Assembly: GCA_039566865.1 (NCBI GenBank)
Contig: CM076948.1
Coordinates: forward strand, 16,875,001 to 16,939,000
Length of the DNA stretch: 64,000 nucleotides
Reading direction: 5' to 3'
Source: Aurelia coerulea
Taxonomy: Eukaryota; Cnidaria; Scyphozoa; Semaeostomeae; Ulmaridae
The notes beneath the pieces are model-generated. The model did not search any database. It was given only the letters and a program-made list of their open reading frames with translations, and had not been told where the DNA came from. Positions 40,201 to 52,200 of this stretch are shown here, in pieces. The position numbers and the translations under genes are program-made. The stretch's first letter is position 1, and the number at the start of each line of letters is the position of its first letter.

Positions 40201-43200
40201 ATATTCCAACAAAAGAGGAAAAAGCAAAATTAACAGAAGTACACACAGACACAGACATACGACAAGAACACTACAGGCATAAACTAGACAGATACAGTGC
40301 ACGAAATTCCTGTTTTCAAGGGCTATGTCAATTTTCGTAGTCTATTGAAACAAAACGCCTGGATGATTTGATGTACTCTAAAGTAGCTTCAAGAATCAGT
40401 CTGTTGACAATGTGTGGAAGTTCAGAACTTCCATACAACATCAGTGAGCAAACGAAATCGTCATCAAAGTTGGATACATCCAAGCTCAGAATTTCCGAGA
40501 GCTGGCCAAGGAGGTTTCTGCGAAGATGATCAAACAAGGGGCAATGCAGGAGGAAATGCTCATTATCCTCGTTCGCGGTACCGCAATTGCATAGTGGACT
40601 TACGATGTTGAATCTATGCCTAAGTAATTAGGTTAAATTCAAAAGGAGGAAGAAGTATTGAAATTGCGCGGTGGGAAAGCTTGCTTCCTATGTTTTTGTA
40701 AAATTACATATGTCATTTGTATTATCATCTACGAAGATTTATTGCCTTCAGAACAATCAGACTAATTGGTTTGAGGTATTGAAAACGCCTTGATGTAGAG
40801 TATTTGTTCAGATGGTAGAAATGTTGGAGGGATGTAGAACTGTTGTAAGATCGATGATGCTGATGATATATAAAAACGTCAACTTGGTTTCTCTTTGCTG
40901 TTTAAAAAGAACCGAGCGGAAAGGTTTGAACATTTTTTCTTTGAATTCTTTCCTCACAGTCTTCAACCAATTCTCGTTGAACTTTAAAGCATTTCCCTTT
41001 CAATAATATCCAAAATTAATGTTTCTGTAATGCAGCCAATTACCATATTTCCTTCTTCATAAACCTTTCTGTCATCAAACAAGGGAGGATGTATCTCTGT
41101 TTCGAAAAAGGAAACGAGATTGTTTAAAAGAATCGGACAGTGGGGATTTTTAGGGAAGATTTCGTGTGAAAGGCGCACGAGATTTTCATGTAGTGACATA
41201 ATTGCTTCGCAGAGAATCTTAGTACTACAGGGTGTTCAAAAAGGGCGACAACTGACAATCTAACTGCTTCCAAGTCACAACCCCCTAGAACACAAAATGA
41301 AAGTAGGATCTTGTCAATTTCTTGCTCAATATAATCTGGAGAGGCAGATGTTTGATGATCATGTAAAAGCCCTTTATCAAAAAGCGAACAGGAAGGTAAA
41401 TGCTTTTTCGCACGTGGCTCCTTATCTGAACCATAAAAAGGGTAAGATCCTCTATAATACATTTGTTATGTCCAATTTCAATTGTTGCCCCTTGATCTGG
41501 ATGTACCATGGGAAGGTAAATAGCAGTCAGATAGACCGTGTCCAAAAAAAGAGCATTAAGAATTTTGCACATTGACTTCAATATGCCAATCGAAGCACTT
41601 CTTGAAAGGACAGATCAACGAAACTTCAACACAAAGAATTTGCAGAAATTGATGCTTCAAATATTTAAGTGCATTTCAGAAGAAAATCCATCATTTATGT
41701 GGACATTCTTTGAAAGAAAGCAGGTGAAATATGAATTATGAACTAAGAATCTGTAGCAGTTACCGGAAAGAAATGCAAGCACATTCGGAATTAATTCGCT
41801 TGTATTCAATTGCGCTCTCCTATGGAAAACTCTACCAGATACTTTAAAAAATGCAAACTCAATGGCAATATTCAAAAGAATGATCAAAGAATAACGCGCG
41901 CATAAACGTGCATTAAAGGACTAAGAATCTTCGTTTCAATCGTTACTCGCTCGCAGTAACAGTTTCACCATCCACGTTAAAAATTTGCAAAAAATGATGA
42001 CTGAAATATACTTGTCATTGAATAATATGAATCCATCGATTGTATGGGAATTTCATGAGAAGAAATATGTGGCCTATGACCTGAGAAAAAAATCTTTGCA
42101 TACTTCCAAAGGCAAAGACAACATCTTATGGAGTTGAGTCTTTATCTTTCAGGGGAAGTTTCCTTTGGAATACCCTTGATGACAATATCAAAGAAGAACC
42201 GACACTCGCGCGTTTTAAAAATAAGATAAAAAATTGGGTCGGAGAACATTGCACATGCAGAAAATGCCAATAACAAAACAGGATGTGGTACTAGTTGATT
42301 TTTTTAGATTTTAAGTATTTATGTATGAAAGGTTGGTCTTAATTAGTATTTATTTATACTATTGTAAACCAACGTTAAATAATGAAGAAATGAAATGAAA
42401 TGAAAAGAATGAAATGGGCAAAATTGTAAATGCAAAATCTGCAACAACAAAAAGGCGATAATGAGGATCCCAAATCTAACTTTTTAAAATTAATCTTTGT
42501 AGTATTGTAAATTGTTAGCTTGAATTAGTTTGTAACTATCAGTTGTACCAACTGTCAATTATTCGATAACAATGATGATAATAATAACAACCTCTACGAG
42601 AAACGAAGGAGAATTCAAAGGCACATAAAATTCCATTCCAAAAAGGCCAACTTGCAAAATTCACAACAATTACGTTTATGCATGAATGTAAAAGCAAATG
42701 AGCATGAGTCCACTAAATTGCATCAGCAAATAGCAAACTATTTTCACGGGTTTTTTGTTGTAGCTAGCTCGCCCGACAACACCTTTCTCGAGGAGTTCAG
42801 CCTCGCTTTGATGCCCCTATACAAATTTATAGGAAAATGACCGGAAGTGAACATTTTCGCCGACTTTGAACGTTTCTTGTAGGGATGCGATGTGATTTTT
42901 CCACGTTAATTTAATCTTGAAATATAGTGAATTTATCTAAGAAATGTTTAAAACTAAAATCGTCTTGATTTAAATTTCCTGGTAAACTCCACGCAAGTTG
43001 ATAGGAGTAATAGTCTTATTTTAAGAGATTTTCATCCGTATTTGGGCAAATTTTTCGAATTCATTGCCTTTGGTGACGTAAGCAGTGCCTGGAAGACCAT
43101 GACATTTAGAAAATGCTGTAGATCGTAGAAATTGTTTTGAAACGGCGTGGTCTGCTTGCTGCTTTCTTTCAAGGAAACTTCTTAATTCTGAACGAAACGA

Positions 43201-46200
43201 AGCAATAAACCATTATGCAGAGCACTAGTGATCCTTTTACTGCCAGTGAAGGAAAAGATCTGGGTTCTTTGTTCGAGAGAAGTTTCCAACCGGCTAGAAA
43301 GAAAGAGCTAAAAGAAGCAGAACACGAGCTTATTTAGGCTACAGCTTCCAACGAAAGAACTCTGATATCTTTGGATCAAGAACTAGAATCAATAATCATT
43401 TTGTTTATGATGGCAGATGTCTTTGATGGACAAATGGATAAAAAAGTTATAGACAATATGTTATTTGTGTTGGGCAAGTTCCTGTCAATGATGGAACAAC
43501 TCAATGGAGTCTGGAAACCACCTCTTGTTTGCTCTGACAACTGACAGACCCCGGGGGGGGTGACTCCTATATGTAGCTGAACGGGGACGTGCCGCCCATA
43601 AGGATGGGTTCGAAAGCTTCAAAATCCCTAAATATGGGTCTCAAAATGCAGTGATTCCAATAGAAATGGGTTGGTTTTACTGTTCTGAAACCTTAATAAT
43701 GGGTTTTGACGAAATGGTATTGATATTGGGAGTTGCATTCTAAGCCAAAGTAAAAGATCTTTCTTCAAAAATTTTCCTCATGCTCTAATTCATGGGATAA
43801 CTGTCACAAAACTATCCAAGTTTTTCTTGTCGCTAATGGCAAGCGTAATATTGGGAGATGCATTCTAAACCAAAGTAAAGGATCTTTCTTCAAAAATTTT
43901 CCTCATGCTCTAATTCCTGGGATAACTGTCACAAAACTATCAAAGTTTTTCTTGTCGCTAATGGCAAGCGTGATATTGGGAGATACATTCTAAGCCAAAG
44001 TAAAGGATCTTTCTTCAAAAATTTTCCTCATGCTCTAATTCATGGGATAACTGTCACAAAACTATCAAAGTTTTTCTTGTCGCTAATGGCAAGCATGATA
44101 TTGGGAGATGCATCCTAAGCCAAAGTAAAAGATCTTTCTTCAAAATTTTCCTCGTGCATCGTGCTTTTATTCATAGGATAACTGTCACAAAACTATCAAA
44201 GTTTTCTTGTCACTGATGGCAAGCGTGATATTAGGAGATGCATTCTAAGCCAAAGTAAAGGATCTTTTTTCTAAAATTTTCCTCGCGCTCTGATTCGCAG
44301 GATAACCGTCACGAAACTATCAAAATTTTTCTTGTCATTGATGGCAAGCGTGATATTAGGAGATGCATTCTAAGCCAAAGTAAAGGATCTTTCTTCTAAA
44401 ATTTTCCTTATGCTCTAATTCATAGGATAACTGTCACAAAACTATCAAAGTTTTCTTGTCGCTAGTGGCAAGTATGATATTGGGAGATGCATTCTAAGCC
44501 AAAGTAAAGGACGTGGCCCCAAAAATTTTCCTGGGGGCTTTGCCCCCAGACCCCCTCATTTCAATCCCTCCTCTTAATTTACCCTGGCCACGCAAATGAT
44601 TGTAAGCAAAAGTAAAGGATGTTTCTTCAAAAATGTTCCTCGTGCTTTGATTTATAGGATGATAGCTGTCACAAAACTATTAGGTTTCCTCGTCGCTAAA
44701 GGCAAGCATGATATTAGGCGATGAGTTTTAAGCAAAAGTAAAGGATGTTTCTTCAAAAATAATCCTCGTAGTATTAGAAGATGCATTCTAAGCCTAAGTA
44801 AATGGTGTGGTCCAAAATTTTTTCCTAACGCCTTGCCCTCAGACCCCTCATTTAATTTGCCCCTATTGCAATAAATTTTCTTGGGGGCTTCGCCCCCAGA
44901 CCGTCACAATTTACATTAGTCACTCATGTCTGAATCTAGCCTTGGGGCAGGTCAGGGTCTCAAAAGAGTAAGCGTAAGAAAGTTGCAACATTGCCAATCT
45001 CGTCAGAAACTTGACGACTATGCTTGATATAAGGGGGCGCCATTTCGCTGCCGGCCCCACCGGACGAAAAAAGCCAGGCCGCCACTGTAGATCTCAAGAA
45101 ACATATCTGCAGCAGTGTTGGGACCACAGTGGCAATTCATGAGTTTAAAAGATGAGAAACAAATCAAGAAGCTTTCTAGTACTAAAATGCGAAAATTTGC
45201 TTGTTGAATTATGAAACGTTTAGTGCTATGGCCAGATCCAAGTTTCTTATAAAGAAAAAACATATAAAATGTTAGTTGTAGTTTATTTACGTTCTTATTC
45301 AATCCCTTGCATGTTACATACAGTTCAATTTGGAAACCATAAAACTGGGTATGTTTTTCTCCAAATCCTTAAAAGTGGGTATGAAAAAAGTATGTGAATT
45401 GATAAGGGTGGGTATGACGCTACAATTTGGGCGGCACGCCCCCGTCATCTTTTGGCCCAAGTAACCCCCCCCCCCCGGGTGACAGACATGGAGGATGGGG
45501 GAGAATGCTGTCTATCGAAAATGCAATGACTATTTCTGAATGGACAACGGAAATAACTGCTTTTTTGGTGATTTTCAGAAGATATACTTTGATATACTTT
45601 GGTGATATACTTTGTGTTTGTTTTTGTTAACTATTTCATATGTGTTTGTCTTGTTTGCAAAGGGGAAACGCTGTGTTTTGTCGGACGACGATGCACATCT
45701 TTGCACGGCACGGTTGAGAAGGTTTAACTTCCTAAATGCAAATTGATGTAAGTCAGTGGCGGGCAGCAATTGGAACGTTCCGATCTCTCCAAATCACAAA
45801 GAGATGGGTGGTACATAACAAATCCTCAATTTTTTCGACAATTCTTTTGCTATCAAAATTATATCTTTTTTGCTCCATATTTATTCTAATTTCAATCCCT
45901 CTTTTACCCATTGCAATGACTTTCCAGGTATTGGCCATCCACTCATTTTACCTGAAATCCCACTTCTTGCACATATTCGCTCAACTATATTCGTTCACTA
46001 AAGTCTTGTTTTACATTTCATTCGAGTTGACTAAAAGGCTTCCCCTCGTCCTCAATCAGCCTCACAAACGAAGACTCCTAAAATCAGAATAATCACATGG
46101 AAAAGCTCGAATCCGTTCAATACTCAGCTGCGTTAGCGGTAAGTGGAGCATGGAAAGGCACATCACGTGAGAAACTCTACGATGAACTTGGGTGGGAATC

Positions 46201-49200
46201 GCTCAACCTCCGTCGATGGAGTAGGCGTCTTGTTCTTTTTTTATAAGTTTGTTAACAACCTAACACCAGATTATACAAGAGTGCCAATTCCACCTTTGCT
46301 AGAATCGTCTTACCCTTTTCGCAAACGCAACGTAGTTGACGAATCTGTGCAAGAACAGTCAGTTATGGTGCAAGTTTTTATCCTCATTGTCTATCTGAGT
46401 GGAACATGCTTGATCCTGAAATCAGATCATTACCCACAGTAAGTGCATTCAAGAACAAATTATCATCTCTTATTCGTGCCCCTGTAAAATCGGTTTTCAG
46501 TATTCACAACCCAAAAGGTTTAGCAATTCTTACACAGTTACGTGTGGGTCTTAGCAAACTAAATCTCCACAAGTTCAGGCACAATTTTAAGGATACAATA
46601 GATCCAATGTGCTCAATAAACGATGGCATTGAGGATACGGAACATTATTTGCTGTTCTGTCACTTGTATGTTGTTTGCAGACGTGATCTTCTCAACAGTG
46701 TCAATGCAATATTGCACCAACATGGCCTGTCAAACCTTTCTAACAATATTATGCTTAGAGTTTTGTTGTGTGGCGATGAAAGGCTGCCAATTGTCTCGAA
46801 TACAGAAATCATCATCATCAAGGGAACTCTGAAATACATTCATGCATCAGAACGTTTCCGATAAATCGCTGCAATTGTCTCCTCTCGCAAACAGTTTCCC
46901 TTTTTTCATTACGTGATTTTTCTTTTATAGTCTTGTTATTTGTTTCTTTTATATTTGTTGTCAAAGGCTGTTCCAAAATAGTAACAGGTAAGCTTTCTCC
47001 TCCGACAATCACTATTACTCATGCATATCTCGATATTCATTGAAATTTTCCGAATGTCTGGCCTGGCGTCTATTTTGGGACAAACTTTGAGTTAATTTTA
47101 AATGGCCGCAGGGTTGTTGTGAAATTCCATGCTCCCTGTGGCATTGTTGTGTAATCGTATGTGATTGTGTGTATGTAGGCTGTATTTGTAGTCTAGATAT
47201 ATTGTAAATATTATGAGCATATAAAAAAAAAAGCATGGCAATAGGGGCTACAGTCTGAAATGGGTGAGCTTCGGGTCAATGGGAAGGCAAACAAATTGAA
47301 TACAATTCTCGAAAATGCTAAAGCTTTTGAATGATGTTTTGTGAAAGTTGACATACTAGAAAAAAATGTAATGTTTTCCAGCTGGCAAAATTTACCCATT
47401 TTACCCCCCGTCTATCCATTTTACCCCTGCAGACCCTATGCAACATTGTGTGAGCAATTTTATATCTGCGACTGATTTGGAAAGCATATTAAAATGCTAT
47501 TGATTTGTGCATATTTTTCAGGAGATGCAGCTTTTGAATAAAGAGTCAATGAAGAAAATCTTTTATCGTTTCTTTGCTTTGATTTTTTATCTTCAATATC
47601 ACTTGGAGGGGTACAATTTGATAGGCAATCATGAAGTTACCCTTGATCTTCAAATAGAATCAAATGCCAACTAGCATATGTGCAGCCAGAAGTTGGTCAT
47701 GATCAGGTCATGATCTGTTACTGTTTTCTCCTCGAGTGATTTTACAAATGCCCACAATAATCATGAAAACTCAAATTCTTGGTTAAGACATTTACTTGTT
47801 GTCACTTAAAAAAATATCTGATTACTGCTGGGATCAAATGAATAGTATTCGTGCAGGAAAGTGGTTATATCCATAATGCCAATTTAGGCTGTTTCAAAAA
47901 CTTGCAGCTAAAGAAATCGAAACTACCTATGTGATGCATGATTTTTACCAAATTTTGCCACATTTTTCCTCTAACCCATTTTATCCCAGGGTTACCCCTT
48001 GCAGACCCTATAGAAGGTACATTTCTGGTACATTAAGTACAAAAATTTTCGGCGGATAAAATTTCGGACAATAAACTTCGGCGAAAATATTTTCGGACAC
48101 ATTTTTGGTATTTCGGACAAATAAATGTTCGGACAACATTTTTGACTAGTCTTTGGATCATTTATGCAATATCACAGCAGCATTTAAATTTATTGAAACA
48201 AAACACCTTCATAAAGTTTGGAATAGAGCCGTAGCATGTCCTAAAGTCCCTTCTAACATAAAATTTTCTAAAATAGAATAGCAAAAAATTCACCGATTTT
48301 CTTGTTTCTATTCGTATTCGTCAATTTTTTGTATACTTGCTTTAAATTGTAGTTGGTTGTCACTTTAAATCTGCAAAAGGGTCTTCTTGTTCTGTGTCGT
48401 TTTGATAGCATCATCAATTTTGGCCATTTTGATATGAATTTTTTTCGAATTACATCAGCAATAGTGAGAGCATGTAAATGGTGGTAGACGAAGAGGACTT
48501 TGTTGTTACTTGCTCTGACCATAAGTTCTGACTATGACAATAATATTGGATTGGAACAGTATTTTTCAAACACTTTGCATGTTTACAATAACTTTTCGTG
48601 ACGTGCTGGAGATTCGATTTCAGATTTCTTGTCTTGGTTCTTATTTTGAGCATTAAATTCACACTACGCATGCGCATATTTATGCAAAACATTTCGGCGT
48701 GACAACTTTTCGGACAACTACACATTTCGTACAAATAAATTTTCGGACAAGTCTTTGTCCGAAAGTTTGTCACGCCGAAAATTTTTGCACTTAATGTATG
48801 TCAAAATTACCGCCAAGATATGTGATGCAGCTTTGGCCAAAGAAAATGTTTGGTGGCTGGACAATCTAAACCTCGCACCTTTTACAGTGGTAGCTGGTAA
48901 CCCTATCTCATTGGCAAAATCGAGTAGAAAGAAACCTTTTTATGAGAAGAAAGGTTTAGAATCCCAGTATTCTCAATGGGATGCGGATACTCTCTTCAAA
49001 ACTAATCAGAACAATTGTTTTTGCAGATCAAATTCAGAATAAGTTTCAAGCTGTTTCAGAATTGGAAGCATCAAAATTTCAATTCTGGGACGATTCAATT
49101 GCTATTATCTTAACATCTTCCTATCATCAGAGCAAAATCATCAGTATCAATTACTTGATTACTTAAAGTTTTTGATACATTATAATATTGTTTTTCATTG

Positions 49201-52200
49201 AATGCTTTATTTGCAACAGCCATGTTCCATCAGTTTTGCATCAGTCCTCAGGCATTGAAAAAGCAAGTTCAGTTCAGTTTCAGTTCAGTTTCTCATTTTA
49301 AAATTCCACTACATACAAACAATTTCAACATAAATTAACTAAGTGTATAAAATATAAATGATAACAATAACAATGATGTAGAAAAAAAGAAAATAAATTT
49401 GTGTGCAGGGAATTTCTTAAGGAGGGGCCCTCTCAATAGATAAACTAATCGAGGAGAGAGCACCCCCTGTCTTAGAAAATATTCAAAATTTGTTTAAATA
49501 TTTAAGGATTGATGATAAACTTGCGAGGAATGAAGCCACTTCATATCAATGTGGGTTTAAAGTACTTCCAGAGACTGGACAGACGAAAAAACGCCCATCC
49601 AGCCCCCAGGAGCACTCTACCATGATTAGTTTTGATAATTATTGGTGAAGAAGAAAGTTTTGAGATTTTTTCGAAAGCTGTGGATAGAGGTTGATTCCTT
49701 GATGTTTACTGGAATGCTGTTCCATGTTTTAGCACCACAATACTGCACTGATCGAAGACCATAAAGCAATGTATTTTTCTTCGTTAAGAAAATGTCATTC
49801 TTTGATGACTGTCTAGTACCATATTGATGAACAGATGCCACTTGCGTGAAGAAATTATGGAAATGAGAAGGGGAAGTTCTATTTATACATTCATACATAA
49901 AACAAAGTAGCTTGAATTGGAAAAGGTCAGAAAGCCGTAAGATTTTCAGATCAAGAAAGATGGGAGCAGAAGGTGAGGTGAAATGCTCAAATGCTATGAC
50001 TCTTATTATTCGCTTTTGTAGCAAATAAACTGGCTTGACATATGAATCATATGTAAGGCCCCACACTATAATACCATATTGAAGAAAAGAGGAAAATAAA
50101 GAGTTATATAAACAAATCAAAACATTGATTGGCAAAAAATGCCGTATTTTAAAAAACATGCCACAAGTTCTAGCTACTTTTTTGGAAAGTTCAAGCAAAT
50201 GATATTTCCAATTTAGATGTTCATCTAAAAGTATACCAAGGAATTTAACATACTTAGTTTGTTTTATAGGTTGCTTTCCAACCTTTATGTTTACATTTTC
50301 AGAGGAATGCCTGGGAGATTTAAATACAATAAAGTTAGTTTTCTCTATGTTTAGTGACAACTTGTTAACATCAAGCCATGCTTTAACTTATTTTAGTTCT
50401 TTGTTAACTACTCTTTGAAGCACATCAATGTTATTAGCTTCATAGTAAATATTTGTATCATCTGCAAACAAGTAGAATAATAGTTTGGAAGAAGAATTTG
50501 GTAAATCGTTTATATAAATCAGAAAAAGGAGAGGACCAAGTACAGAGCCTTGGGGTACCCCACTAGTTATGTTGAGAGAATGAGAGTTAGACCCATTGAC
50601 GCAAACAAATTGCTTCCTGTCTGAAAGGTAAGATCTAAACCAATCTAAAGCAGTTCCTCTTATTCCACAATGTTCAAGTTTCATTAAAAGTAGGTTATGA
50701 TTCACAGTATCAAAAGCTTTTTGCAGATCAAGAAAAATACCACAACCAATTTTTTTATTATCTAAAGAATTTTTTATTGTTTCAGTTATGCTAACAAGAG
50801 CATGGTTGATAGAGTGGCTGGCACGAAAGCCAAATTGCATGGAATACAAGATTTGATGCAATTCTAGAAAATTATATAGTCTTTTGTACATTACTTTTTC
50901 AATAATTTTGTTGAAGATTGAAAGGAGAGATAGTGGTCTATAATTAGATACTGTGGATGGGCAACCTTTCTTGAAAAGTGGGATGACTTTAGCTAATTTC
51001 ATGTTTTCTGGAAATATGCCAGACTGGAAAGATTCATTTATTATATGAGATAGAGGAGTTGATAAAAGTGGGCACAGAAGTTTCAAGATCTTGACAGGAA
51101 TACTGTTTGGGCCAATAGATTTTGCGGCCTTTAACAAGCCTATGATATCAGATATTTCAACTGGGACTGAAGGTGAAATGAAGGAAGATTTGTCAATTCT
51201 ATTAGCCATGAAAAGTAATGGAGATTTAGTAGGCCTTGGCATATTTTTTGTGACATCATGAGCAACATTAACAAAGAATTTATTGAAAGTATTTGCAATA
51301 ACAGCAGGATCAGTTGTGAGGTTATCATTTGAATCCTTTAATTTACTTATAATATTTACATTACTAGATTTTTTAATGCTTATAATAGATTTAATACCTG
51401 ACCATAACTGTTTCATATTGTTGCTGTTAGTTTGAAAGTAGTTATAAAAGTAACTTGCTTTGCTTTCTTTCAGGGCAATACTAATGCGATTTCTAAACTT
51501 CTTAAATAAATCTCTAGTTGGCTGATCTTCTTGTTTCTTAAGCTTTTTAGCAATTTATCTCTAAGGTGCATCATCTTTTCAATTTTACTGTTAATCCAAG
51601 GTTTATTTCTGAATTTAATGTTTTAATTACAAGAATTACAGTCTTTTGTTCTTGTTGTCAAATGCTGCTTCAAGGTTGGCTTTTGATTGATAAAAGATAA
51701 TCTTGTTCTTTTTGGGTCCTAAAATAAAACAGAAACAACATTAACAATCCTCCTACTAAAAACGTCTGCTGCATAGCAAATTTCACTCTGTCTCATAGAG
51801 AATTGCATGTGCAAAAAAGAGCAGCAAACCAAAATGGGAGATGCCTTTGCAACAACTTAAATCAGAACAGTGATACCATGCACAAGAAAAATGAAACAGA
51901 TTTAAGGGCCAATGATTGCAGTAAGCTTTTTTGCTTTCAGGCAAAATAATCAAAGCTGATGATTTTTGGTACAAGGTAGCCTTGATAACGATGTTTTAGT
52001 AAGCAAATCTCCTATTTCTAGGTCAGAGCTTCCCCATTAGTCCCGAAGAAAATAGCAACAATGCAACTTTATGTTTGTTTACATTTAGTCCAAACCCGAC
52101 GAAAAGTTCTCTGCTGAGAGCGAAGTCAAAGTTTTGTTATTATTGTCAATGCTCTGGTGGCTAAAACGGCTAGTAAGTACTCCAAAATACTTTCATTTCT

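Larger units (their letters stand above)
36876..40932 (+). mobile_element. BEL/Pao LTR retrotransposon, internally deleted
   Basis: Two LTRs start TGTTGTGAAATG and end GGTTTGAACA, flanked by TTTTT on both sides. A TGGTCCACCGAGCC primer-binding-like site follows the 5' LTR, and a G-rich polypurine tract (39789-39801) precedes the 3' LTR. About a dozen or more LTR differences by eye (roughly 96% identity), so the insertion is not recent. Confidence 0.88.

Noticed and set aside
36798..41250. GGGTGTTCAAAAAGGGCG inverted pair as ends of one element around the BEL copy
   Set aside because: The two ends point inward, so they cannot be the outer ends of a single element.
43720..44500. CRISPR-like array
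   Set aside because: Units are contiguous 124-bp repeats without unique spacers and lie inside a eukaryotic transposon.
45753..45938. Minus frame MANTWKVIAMGK...VEKIEDLL as a CFAP263 exon
   Set aside because: EKIED looked tempting, but no splice sites fit and the true segment (RYLEDKVRSR) is at 56548.
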